Shown here: positions 1-5,431 of the stretch, in pieces | How positions within the stretch are numbered: the stretch's first letter is position 1 | How the letters are laid out: every line of letters begins with the position of its first letter | NCBI GenBank assembly: GCA_007118555.1 | Contig: SKRJ01000262.1 | Coordinates: 1 to 5,431, forward strand | Origin: Anaerolineae bacterium | GTDB taxonomy: Bacteria; Chloroflexota; Anaerolineae; UBA1429 | DNA: 5,431 nucleotides | Direction of reading: 5' to 3' | The notes under the pieces: model-generated | What the model saw: the letters and a program-made list of their open reading frames with translations, nothing else | Databases searched by the model: none | Told to the model about the DNA's origin: nothing | Made by a program: the position numbers and the translations under genes

Positions 1-258
1 GATGGCGTGATCCTGCTCTCGCTGACGAACGTGGACCCGAACGCCTCCGTACCGCTGCGCTGCGAGCTGGCGGGCCAGCGCCCCGTGGACGTGACCGGCG
101 AACTGCTCACGGCCGAGGCGATGGACGCCCACAACGATTTCGACGCGCCCGAAGCCCTGGCGCCCACGTCGTTCGACGGCGCCACCCTCGACGAGCGCTA
201 TCTGGACGTGACCCTGCCTGCCAAGTCGGTGGTGACGCTGCGGGTGCGCTGCGCCTAA
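1..258 (+). CDS. GH51 alpha-L-arabinofuranosidase, C-terminal end (partial)
   Basis: This is the last 85 codons of a gene that begins left of the window; reading starts in frame at base 1 and ends with TAA at 256-258. The segment resembles the C-terminal beta-sandwich domain of GH51 alpha-L-arabinofuranosidases. A short strand with LTNVDPN is followed by the family-typical LTAEAMDAHNDFDAPEALAP stretch (about residues 34-53 of the fragment) and a closing strand with LPAKSVVTLRV. Known GH51 enzymes remove alpha-L-arabinofuranosyl groups from arabinoxylan, arabinan and their oligosaccharides, mostly inside the cell. The catalytic barrel and both catalytic glutamates lie outside the window, so activity cannot be judged. 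It is transcribed towards the GH39 gene and so belongs to a different transcript from the minus-strand operon. The family call is from memory of GH51 C-termini and is fairly secure; the exact substrate is not. Confidence 0.82.
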   Translation, partial: DGVILLSLTNVDPNASVPLRCELAGQRPVDVTGELLTAEAMDAHNDFDAPEALAPTSFDGATLDERYLDVTLPAKSVVTLRVRCA

Positions 259-274
259 GGGCAGCGCCTAAAGG
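251..274. repeat. Short direct repeat over the GH51 stop codon
   Basis: GCGCCTAA occurs at 251-258, ending in the GH51 stop codon, and again at 264-271, 13 bases apart. The match extends loosely into the following AGG. This looks like a small tandem duplication at the 3' end of the gene. No function is evident and chance or replication slippage is enough to explain it. Confidence 0.4.
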
Positions 275-291
275 CGGGACGCCCGGCCATT

Positions 292-313
292 TGGCCCGCG
301 ATCTGGCCCGCGA
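292..313. repeat. 12-base-period direct repeat, duplicate left arm of the hairpin
   Basis: TGGCCCGCGA is present at 292-301 and again at 304-313. Both copies are the exact reverse complement of 326-335. The downstream copy forms the compact hairpin; the upstream copy could pair with the same right arm only by leaving a 24-base loop. The duplication lies wholly in the non-coding gap between two convergent genes. Confidence 0.6.
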
Positions 314-335
314 ACCATCATTGGCTCGCGGGCCA
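304..335. terminator. Candidate bidirectional terminator hairpin between convergent genes
   Basis: A perfect 10-base-pair inverted repeat is formed by TGGCCCGCGA (304-313) and TCGCGGGCCA (326-335). Inside it, an A-C mismatch (314 and 325) is followed by three more pairs (CCA 315-317 with TGG 322-324) closing a four-base TCAT loop. It sits 46 bases after the GH51 stop and 16 bases beyond the GH39 stop on the other strand, exactly where a shared terminator is expected. There is no T-run on either side, so it is not a textbook Rho-independent terminator; in GC-rich genomes such hairpins may still end transcription or protect 3' ends. The structure is seen directly; its role is inferred. Confidence 0.5.
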
Positions 336-350
336 GGCGCTATCCCCGTC

Positions 351-2021
351 TCACGCTGGCCCCAGCTCCAGCAGCGACACGGCGTGCACCGGCATTCCAA
401 ATGACAGCTTGACGCGCCCATCGTGCAGCATCCCCGGCTGGGGCGGCTCGAGGAGCTCCAGCCCCTGGCGGGCCATGATGGCCTCGCGTTGGCCGGGCGC
501 CGGATACATGGGCCGGCCCTGGCGCACCCACTCGGCGTAGGCGTTGCTGTGGGCGCCATCGATGCGATAGTGGCGCAGAACCAGCCCCTCGGTCTCGAAC
601 GGCAGGTTGGCGATCTCTAGCGCGATCTCGCGCTCTTGCAGCGTCGAGCCGTCCATGTGGCCCTGATCATGGTGGCAATAGAGCAGCACCTGCAGAGCGC
701 GCTCGCCGCCCAGGGTGGCGAACCCGTCGACGTCGGCGGGCGCATCGCTGCCCCAGGCGTCGGCATAGGCGCGGGGGTCCTGGGCGCCGGTGCTGGTCAG
801 GCGCACGAGCCGGTGGCCCAGGCGGGCGTACATGCGGAACAGGTTGAGTATCGGTTTGTCGATGCCCTGGGTGCGGAACGTCCGGGTGCCCTCAAAGCAG
901 CGCTCGCCGACGAACAGGAATGCCCAGGACAGCAGCTTGAGGTCCCAGCTCTGCTCGGCGGCGTACTCGCTCAGCTTGTGAAAGGCCGTGGCCACATAGC
1001 TGGGATAGTACTCGGTGTTGCGAAAGTTGAGGTTGGCATTGTCCCAGGCGCCGCCGGCAGCCCAGCCGTCGGGGTCGACCTCGGAGAGCACACATTCCAG
1101 CTCGGCCAGCCCCTCGTAGCGGGCGATGATCTCGTAGCCCACCTGCACGGCGTCGAGCAGGCGCTGGACCGAGGGCGGCTGCTGGGGCCGGTGCCAGGGA
1201 TCGGCGCGGTAGCCGCCGCCCTTGGCGTGAAACGTCGTGAAATCGAGGGCCGTGCCGCGCTCGCCGGTCACGTGGTTGGTCCCCGACGTGCAGTGGGCCA
1301 GGAAACGGTCCAGGTACTCGTCCGAGTGGCTCCCGTGCCGGGGGTTGGTGGTGCCCGGCCCGCCCACCCGCGCCGTGGGGCAGGCGGCCTTGACCGCCGC
1401 CACGGTATAGTCGTACAGTTTGCAGAACTCGTCGATACTGCCCTTCCAGTAATAGTCCAGGTCGGGCTCGTTCCACAGCTCCCAGTACCAGGTGTTGACC
1501 TCATCCACGCCATAGCGCGCGACACAGTGCCGCACCAGCTCGTACACCAGGTCGTGCCAACGGGCATAGTCCTTGGGCGGGCAGGCCCACCCATAGCGCT
1601 GGTACTGCTCCATGCGGCCACCGTCCGCGGTCTTGTCGTACAGGCGCGGGTCGGCCAGATCCTGGGGCATGAACCCCAGCTCGACGAACGGCTTGAGCCC
1701 GTGGCGCAAAACCGTGTCGAGGATCAGGTCGACGATGGTCCAGTCATAGTGGGGCTGGCCGTCGTCGTCCTCGCGGTAGGCGTTGGTCGAGCCCCACTTG
1801 TAGAACCCGTGGGCGTTGCCAGTGCAGAGCAGGTGGTGGCAGCGCACATAGTAGGGCCGCTCCTGGAACGCGCCGAACTCGGCCAGGAGCGCCTGCCCCT
1901 GGGGGGTGTAGGTATAGTTGCACTCGTCATAGCCGATATAGGTCCAGGCGCGGGGCAGCTCGCCGAGCCAATCGCCGGCATCGACGGTGACGCGGACCGG
2001 ATCCAATGCGCTTGTGGACAT
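351..2021 (-). CDS. GH39 glycoside hydrolase (beta-xylosidase-like)
   Basis: This 556-residue protein matches GH39 beta-xylosidases of the Thermoanaerobacterium XynB type in length and motif order. The region PPKDYARWHDLVYELVRH (148-165) leads into YWELWNEPD, where Glu185 of WNEP is the expected acid/base. Glu314 in VLSEVDPDG is the expected nucleophile. A C-terminal beta region follows the (beta/alpha)8 barrel. No signal peptide is visible, so it probably acts in the cytoplasm on imported oligosaccharides. The start at 2021 (MSTSALDP) is chosen over an in-frame ATG 12 codons upstream because GAGGGGAGAG lies 5 bases before it. It is the last gene of the minus-strand series, 95 bases after the ceramidase-family gene. 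Beta-xylosidase is the likeliest activity, but GH39 also contains alpha-L-iduronidases and other specificities, so the substrate remains open. Confidence 0.88.
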   Translation of the reverse strand: MSTSALDPVRVTVDAGDWLGELPRAWTYIGYDECNYTYTPQGQALLAEFGAFQERPYYVRCHHLLCTGNAHGFYKWGSTNAYREDDDGQPHYDWTIVDLILDTVLRHGLKPFVELGFMPQDLADPRLYDKTADGGRMEQYQRYGWACPPKDYARWHDLVYELVRHCVARYGVDEVNTWYWELWNEPDLDYYWKGSIDEFCKLYDYTVAAVKAACPTARVGGPGTTNPRHGSHSDEYLDRFLAHCTSGTNHVTGERGTALDFTTFHAKGGGYRADPWHRPQQPPSVQRLLDAVQVGYEIIARYEGLAELECVLSEVDPDGWAAGGAWDNANLNFRNTEYYPSYVATAFHKLSEYAAEQSWDLKLLSWAFLFVGERCFEGTRTFRTQGIDKPILNLFRMYARLGHRLVRLTSTGAQDPRAYADAWGSDAPADVDGFATLGGERALQVLLYCHHDQGHMDGSTLQEREIALEIANLPFETEGLVLRHYRIDGAHSNAYAEWVRQGRPMYPAPGQREAIMARQGLELLEPPQPGMLHDGRVKLSFGMPVHAVSLLELGPA

Positions 2022-2026
2022 GGTCG

Positions 2027-2036
2027 CTCTCCCCTC
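2027..2036 (-). promoter_or_regulatory. Ribosome binding site of the GH39 gene
   Basis: On the minus strand GAGGGGAGAG ends 5 bases before the ATG at 2021. It supports that start rather than the ATG at 2057, and shows the gene has its own translation initiation signal. Confidence 0.7.
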
Positions 2037-2076
2037 GCTGAACGGGCGGCAACGCAACGCCAGTTTGCTGGATGGC

Positions 2077-2102
2077 GGGCGCCGCTACTCAAGGCGGCGC
2101 CC
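2077..2102 (-). terminator. Intercistronic GC-rich hairpin between the ceramidase-family and GH39 genes
   Basis: A perfect 9-base-pair inverted repeat is formed by GGGCGCCGC (2077-2085) and GCGGCGCCC (2094-2102) with an 8-base loop. On the transcribed strand it starts 14 bases after the TGA of the ceramidase-family gene and ends about 55 bases before the GH39 start. No T-run follows, so it may be a partial terminator, an RNA-processing or stability element, or simply a GC-rich palindrome. If it acts, it would lower GH39 expression relative to the upstream genes. A smaller inverted repeat, CCAG/CTGG around TTTG, lies next to it at 2060-2071. The rest of this 95-base gap holds only the GH39 ribosome binding site. 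Confidence 0.4.
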
Positions 2103-2116
2103 ATAGTGCCTCAAAA

Positions 2117-3487
2117 TCACCCGTTCACCTGCTCCCAGCAGGCCTGCAACGCCTGGGTGGCCGCCCGGATCAGGAGCTCGTCCGATTCGGGCAGGATGGT
2201 CAGGCCGTGGACGCTGCCCCGCGCCGCCTGGATCTCGTACCCGCCGGCGGGCACTTCCTTGGCGGTGGGGATATAGCCCGCCGAGCCGTTGGTGTGGCTG
2301 ATGGCGATGGTGTGCGCAAAGGGTGAGGCCTCGACCACCGCCTGCCCGATCTCGACAAAGATCTCGCCCGGCATACCGATGATGGCGCTCTCGCCGATCA
2401 CCAATGCCTGCACCTCGATAGGGATGCTAAACTCGCTCTCGCCCGCGACCAGGGCCGCCACCAGCCCCCGGGCATGGTTGAGCTTTCGATGATCCCACCA
2501 GTCCAGAGCCATGGCCTCGTCCACATCGTCGCCGCCGGCAGCCTCCCGGGCCTTTTCCATCACTTGGGCCGCATGGGCCTCGAGCTCGGCCAGCGCCTCC
2601 TGGGCCTCCTCCAGCGGGGGCGGCGCCTCGGTCTTGAGGTCCACAACGACGCTGGCCAGGGCCAGGGGCCGGTCGTGCACCATGTCGGACACCTCGTAGG
2701 CGGCCTGGGCAGCGGCGCACCCCAAGCGCAGGCCGTGGCTCTCGGCATGCTCGAACTCGCCCCGGGGATAGGGGTTGATGTCGCCGCTGCACCCCGCGAT
2801 ATAGAGGGCATAGGCGCTGGGCACCTGCCGCTCTACAGCGCGCTTGGCAAAGCCGATATAATCGGCGGTATAGAGCATGTTGCGCTCGGTCAGCGTCGTG
2901 CCGTGGGCCGCATAAGCCATGAGGATGGCCAGGGGCTCGCCGGTCTCCAAGCTGTCCAGGCGGATGACGTCGGTATAGGGCTGGGTGGGCCCCTCGGGGT
3001 TGACCCCCAGGATGACGCCCTCGGGCGTGCGTTCCCGGCGGTTGGCGGCAATGTCACAGTCCTGCCGGCCATAGCCCACGCGCACGGGCTCGGCATTGTC
3101 CTTGGCCTGGGCCAAGGCACTCGCCATCTGGGCCACCGCCACGGTGGAATAGGCCTCCATGAGCTCGTCGGCGCCGTTGCGCAGCCAGAGGGTGGTGTGG
3201 GGACCGCCGTGGGTGTGGGACATGGACACCATGATGTTGGGCCCGGGCACGCCCGACAGCTCTTCTGCCGCCGCGCGAATGCGGGCCGTCCCCTCCGTGC
3301 CGGTATCGATCAGGTCGGCGGTGATCAGGCCGACCTCGTTCTGGCCATCGCTCACATAGAGGGCCACCGTTTCCAACTCGTCATACACGCCCTCGGCGCC
3401 GGTCTTGCGGCTACCATAGCCGGACATGAGCATGCCCAGCGGCGGTGTAATGGTGGCACTGGCCACCCCAGCCATCATCTGAACCAT
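2117..3487 (-). CDS. Neutral/alkaline ceramidase-family zinc hydrolase, catalytic domain only
   Basis: This 456-residue protein has the hallmarks of the neutral ceramidase family (N-terminal catalytic domain). By motif comparison with the Pseudomonas aeruginosa enzyme, the zinc ligands are His91 in SHTHGGP, His195 in AAHGTTL, Glu375 in GMPGEIFVEIG and Tyr405 in NGSAGYIPT. The GDVSPN motif carrying the catalytic Ser becomes GDINPY (235-240), with Asn238 in its place. Residues 290-318 form an Ala/Glu-rich, probably helical insert. Classical ceramidases are secreted and exceed 600 residues. This one has no clear signal peptide and lacks the C-terminal domain, so it is probably cytoplasmic. The start is taken as the second of two adjacent ATGs (3490 and 3487) because AAGGAGG lies 5 bases before it. 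Position in the nag operon suggests an amide or ester hydrolase for a carbohydrate-linked substrate. Family membership is confident; ceramide as substrate is not supported. Confidence 0.85.
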   Translation of the reverse strand: MVQMMAGVASATITPPLGMLMSGYGSRKTGAEGVYDELETVALYVSDGQNEVGLITADLIDTGTEGTARIRAAAEELSGVPGPNIMVSMSHTHGGPHTTLWLRNGADELMEAYSTVAVAQMASALAQAKDNAEPVRVGYGRQDCDIAANRRERTPEGVILGVNPEGPTQPYTDVIRLDSLETGEPLAILMAYAAHGTTLTERNMLYTADYIGFAKRAVERQVPSAYALYIAGCSGDINPYPRGEFEHAESHGLRLGCAAAQAAYEVSDMVHDRPLALASVVVDLKTEAPPPLEEAQEALAELEAHAAQVMEKAREAAGGDDVDEAMALDWWDHRKLNHARGLVAALVAGESEFSIPIEVQALVIGESAIIGMPGEIFVEIGQAVVEASPFAHTIAISHTNGSAGYIPTAKEVPAGGYEIQAARGSVHGLTILPESDELLIRAATQALQACWEQVNG

Positions 3488-3492
3488 CATAG

Positions 3493-3499
3493 CCTCCTT
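3493..3499 (-). promoter_or_regulatory. Ribosome binding site of the ceramidase-family gene
   Basis: A near-perfect AAGGAGG on the minus strand lies 5 bases before the ATG at 3487 and 2 bases before the ATG at 3490. It rules against the long open frame continuing upstream to 4402 and against the ATG at 3508, which lies upstream of the site. It is the strongest Shine-Dalgarno site in the window. Confidence 0.8.
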
Positions 3500-3537
3500 G
3501 TTCCTCATTGTGTATAGCGTTCGGGCAAGCGCCCAGG

Positions 3538-4269
3538 TCAGAGCAACGATGCTGCCTCGCGATCGAGAAAGAGGGCGCAATCGGGATGGGTGCGCAGGAT
3601 CGAGGCGGGCCTCTCGGGGCCGATCTCGCCCATCAGCGTGTCGCGCACCGCCTGGGCCTTGCGCTCGTCGGGCACCGAACACACGATGGTGCCGCTCTTG
3701 AGAATCTGCTGGATGCTCATCGAGATCGCCTGCCCCGGCACGTCCTCCAAGCTGGCGAACCAGCCCTCGCCCATTTGCTGGCGACGGCAGGCCTCGTCCA
3801 GCGTCACGACGATATAGGGCTCTTCCGTCTCGAAGTCGGCGGGCGGGTCGTTGAACGCCAGGTGCCCGTTCTCGCCGATGCCCACCAGCGCCACGTCGAT
3901 GGGATGGGCGCGGATCAGGTCGCCCAGCCGTTGGCATTCCTGCGCGGGATCGGGGGCATCCCCCTGTACAAAGTGAGCCGCCTTGAGCCCGCCGGTCTTG
4001 TCGACAAAGCGCTCCTGCAGATAGCGGCGAAAGCTGGCGGGGTGCGACGCGGGCAGGCCAATGTACTCGTCCAGGTGAAACATGTTGACGAGCGACCAAT
4101 CGATCTCGTGCGCCAGCAGGTGCTCCAGCGTGGCAAACTGGCTGGCCCCCGTGGCCAGGATGATGTTGGCGACCCCACGCTCGGCCAGGGCCTGCCGGAT
4201 CCCGATCGCAGCCCGAGCGGCCGCGGCGGCCCCCAGAGCATTCCCGTCCTCGAAAATGTGCTGCTCCAC
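3538..4269 (-). CDS. nagB: Glucosamine-6-phosphate deaminase (monomeric type)
   Basis: NagB converts glucosamine-6-phosphate to fructose-6-phosphate and ammonia in the cytoplasm, the step after NagA. The 243-residue protein has the NagB/RpiA-like fold markers in order: [12 protein letters not shown] (37-48), phosphate-binding type; [14 protein letters not shown] (64-77), where Asp67 matches the E. coli base Asp72; [13 protein letters not shown] (130-142) with His136 matching ring-opening His143; and [10 protein letters not shown] (199-208). The length fits the short monomeric enzymes rather than the allosteric 266-residue E. coli hexamer. Two positions differ from E. coli: Asn134 for Asp141 and Asp141 for Glu148. 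The start is GTG, overlapping the nagA TAG by one base, with AGGAG 7 bases upstream inside nagA, so translation is probably coupled. The 50-base gap to the next gene also suggests one transcript. A related isomerase or lactonase role is possible but less likely beside nagA. Confidence 0.87.
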   Translation of the reverse strand: MEQHIFEDGNALGAAAAARAAIGIRQALAERGVANIILATGASQFATLEHLLAHEIDWSLVNMFHLDEYIGLPASHPASFRRYLQERFVDKTGGLKAAHFVQGDAPDPAQECQRLGDLIRAHPIDVALVGIGENGHLAFNDPPADFETEEPYIVVTLDEACRRQQMGEGWFASLEDVPGQAISMSIQQILKSGTIVCSVPDERKAQAVRDTLMGEIGPERPASILRTHPDCALFLDREAASLL

Positions 4270-5297
4270 TATGCCTCTCCTCTCTCGTCCATGACGATAA
4301 AGCGGTTGGTCTCGCGATCATGGGCCACGCGGGCGGGCGTCTGGTGCCCCCGCCATGGCCGCCCCAGCAGCGCCAGCGGGTTGCGGTAGCCGGCGCGTAC
4401 AATGTCCTCGGCCCCCATCAGGCCGCGCTCCAACAGCCAGTTGGCGCAGCGCAGCAGCGTAAACGACGAGCCTACCAGATGGCCCTGATCGAGGTTGTAA
4501 AAGCGGCCCTCGGGCGTCAGAATGGCGCGGTTGCCCAGCGCGTCATAGGTCCCGGGCGGACACCCGGCGATGGGCGCGGCGTCGCTGGTCAGGATCACCC
4601 CCTCGACGCCCTTGCAGCGCAAGATGACGCGCACCACATGCGCGGGCAGGTGGTGGCCATCGGCGATGATCAGGGCCAGCAGGCGGTCCTCGGCCAACCC
4701 CGCCAGCAGGGGGTTGTCATGGCGGGGCACGGTGTTGGGCATGCCGTTGCCCAGGTGCGTCAGAGCTCGGGCGCCCGCATCAGCCAGCCGGGCCAGATCG
4801 TCGGGCGTGGCCAACTGGTGCCCCAGGGAGACCACGATGCCCTGCTCGACAAGCGCCCGGCAGAGCTCCGCGGCCCCGTCCGCCTCGGCCGCCAGGGTCA
4901 CCATGCGGATGTGGCCCCGCGCCCAAGCCTGCATGCGCTCGAATGCCTCTGGCGACGCGGGCCGCACGTGGGCCGGATCGTGGGCGCCCACGGCCCCGGG
5001 TTGATCCGAGAGGAATGGCCCCTCGACATGAATGCCCAGCAGTCGCCCCGCGAACTCGTCCGCCTCGATGCAGTCGGCCAGGAGGGCGAGATTGGGGCGA
5101 TAGACGGCGTTCGGCGCGGTGATCACCGTCGGCAGGAACGCCGCGGTCCCCTGGCGCAGGAGCTCACGGCAGGCATGGGCGCAACGCTCCGGCGTCAGGG
5201 CGGGATCGGTAAAGTCAACGCCCAGATAGCCGTTGACCTGCAGGTCGACGAATCCCGGGAACGCGAGCTCGTGCGTGGTTGAGTCCATCCTGCTCAT
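4269..5297 (-). CDS. nagA: N-acetylglucosamine-6-phosphate deacetylase, N-terminally short form
   Basis: NagA hydrolyses GlcNAc-6-phosphate to GlcN-6-phosphate and acetate, feeding NagB. The amidohydrolase-barrel motifs appear in order: [10 protein letters not shown] (14-23) with the QxN pair of the single-metal E. coli type in place of HxH; HVEGPF with metal ligand Glu92; SLGH with His160; THLGNGMPN with His181; ADGHHLP (212-218); and LTSDA with the catalytic Asp239. At 342 residues it is about 40 shorter than the E. coli enzyme. Only 13 residues precede PGFVD, so most of the N-terminal part of the small beta-sandwich domain is missing. The ATG at 5297 directly follows the TAG of the upstream aminotransferase in the same frame; an ATG at 5288 is an alternative, and neither has a strong Shine-Dalgarno site. 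Its stop overlaps the nagB start, making a coupled pair. The functional call is strong because motifs and neighbour agree. Confidence 0.9.
   Translation of the reverse strand: MSRMDSTTHELAFPGFVDLQVNGYLGVDFTDPALTPERCAHACRELLRQGTAAFLPTVITAPNAVYRPNLALLADCIEADEFAGRLLGIHVEGPFLSDQPGAVGAHDPAHVRPASPEAFERMQAWARGHIRMVTLAAEADGAAELCRALVEQGIVVSLGHQLATPDDLARLADAGARALTHLGNGMPNTVPRHDNPLLAGLAEDRLLALIIADGHHLPAHVVRVILRCKGVEGVILTSDAAPIAGCPPGTYDALGNRAILTPEGRFYNLDQGHLVGSSFTLLRCANWLLERGLMGAEDIVRAGYRNPLALLGRPWRGHQTPARVAHDRETNRFIVMDERGEA
4277..4281 (-). promoter_or_regulatory. Ribosome binding site of nagB inside nagA
   Basis: AGGAG, within a longer GAGAGGAGAGG purine run at 4274-4284 on the minus strand, lies 7 bases before the GTG start at 4269. 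It is embedded in the last codons of nagA and supports the GTG start and translational coupling. Confidence 0.65.
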
Positions 5298-5431
5298 CTA
5301 CAGCACGCCCGCGACAGCCTTCGCGGCAGCGTCCATGCGCTCCAGCGTCGTGTCGATGTCGTCCAGGGTGTGGGCCGCCGAGTAGCCGTGGTGGGGCGAG
5401 CCCTGGGCCAGGAACAGGCCGCGCTCCAGGC
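5298..5431 (-). CDS. Class III PLP-dependent aminotransferase, C-terminal end (partial)
   Basis: Only the last 43 codons and a TAG stop lie in the window; the gene continues past the right edge, with its first complete codon at 5429. The fragment LERGLFLAQGSPHHGYSAAH, followed by TLDDIDTTLERMDAA, is the usual C-terminal signature of class III aminotransferases of the glutamate-1-semialdehyde aminomutase/omega-transaminase group: a strand with ERG, a Ser-Ala-Ala-His-Thr segment, then a closing helix beginning DDID. The PLP lysine and substrate-binding residues are outside the window, so the substrate cannot be inferred. It is the most upstream visible gene of the series and abuts nagA with no spacer, which argues for one operon. 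A role in handling an amino sugar or amino donor is only a guess from context. Confidence 0.75.
   Translation of the reverse strand, partial: LERGLFLAQGSPHHGYSAAHTLDDIDTTLERMDAAAKAVAGVL

Noticed and set aside
2022..2057. Longer GH39 start at 2057 adding 12 residues
   Set aside because: The added residues would be translated through the GAGGGGAGAG ribosome binding site, which is well placed for the ATG at 2021.
636..2276. Long plus-strand open frame (546 codons) opposite the GH39 gene
   Set aside because: It lies antisense to a clear GH39 gene, its translation is low-complexity (Val, Gly, Ala, Leu rich) with no recognisable motif, and long antisense frames are common in GC-rich DNA.
2474..3517. 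Plus-strand open frame (347 codons) opposite the ceramidase-family gene
   Set aside because: It is a codon-position shadow of a gene with conserved zinc-site motifs; its Gly/His/Leu-rich translation matches no family I recognise.
3523..3534. Small palindrome GGGC/GCCC in the gap between nagB and the ceramidase-family gene
   Set aside because: A 4-base-pair stem with a 4-base loop and no T-run is expected by chance at this G+C content.
3511..3541. Possible promoter before the ceramidase-family gene (CTGACC and TATACA on the minus strand)
   Set aside because: Each hexamer matches the consensus at only four of six positions and the spacer is 19 bases. In a 50-base gap within an apparent operon this is too weak to call.
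3488..4402. Upstream extension of the ceramidase-family reading frame through nagB to 4402
   Set aside because: The extension overlaps all of nagB in another frame, its translation is Arg/Gly-rich without family motifs, and AAGGAGG sits just before the ATG at 3487.
4320..5282. Plus-strand open frame (320 codons) opposite nagA
   Set aside because: It is antisense to nagA, whose motifs are all present; the translation is Gln/Arg/Gly-rich and shows no family motif.

Overview
This is a G+C-rich window of bacterial DNA (roughly two-thirds G+C by eye) with dense coding, GTG and ATG starts, purine-rich Shine-Dalgarno sites and very short intergenic gaps. It reads as part of a carbohydrate-utilisation locus of a free-living heterotroph. 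Composition and gene types would fit Chloroflexota (Anaerolineae-like) or another high-GC phylum such as Actinomycetota. Nothing here decides the taxon, and that assignment is inference only.

Layout. At the left edge is the C-terminal end of a plus-strand GH51 alpha-L-arabinofuranosidase (1-258). It converges, across a 92-base gap with a strong inverted repeat, on a minus-strand gene series that fills the rest of the window. In transcription order (right to left) the series is: the last 43 codons of a class III, PLP-dependent aminotransferase (5298-5431); nagA, N-acetylglucosamine-6-phosphate deacetylase (4269-5297); nagB, glucosamine-6-phosphate deaminase (3538-4269); a neutral-ceramidase-family zinc hydrolase (2117-3487); and a GH39 glycoside hydrolase (351-2021). 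The first three genes are tightly coupled (TAG immediately followed by ATG, then a one-base TAGTG overlap). The last two are separated by 50 and 95 bases, each with its own good ribosome binding site.

How the genes could work together. NagA removes acetate from GlcNAc-6-phosphate and NagB converts the resulting GlcN-6-phosphate to fructose-6-phosphate and ammonia, so the core of the operon is amino-sugar catabolism. The GH39 enzyme and the convergent GH51 enzyme release pentoses (or, for GH39, possibly a uronic acid) from oligosaccharides. None of the genes whose N-terminus is visible has a recognisable signal peptide, so these steps look cytoplasmic, on imported oligosaccharides. The least understood member is the ceramidase-family protein: it keeps the zinc ligands, but Asn replaces the family's catalytic Ser, and it lacks the C-terminal domain and the secretion signal. 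Its link to the nag genes is the most interesting functional question here. I see no mobile element, CRISPR array, RNA gene or origin, and no clearly undescribed system.
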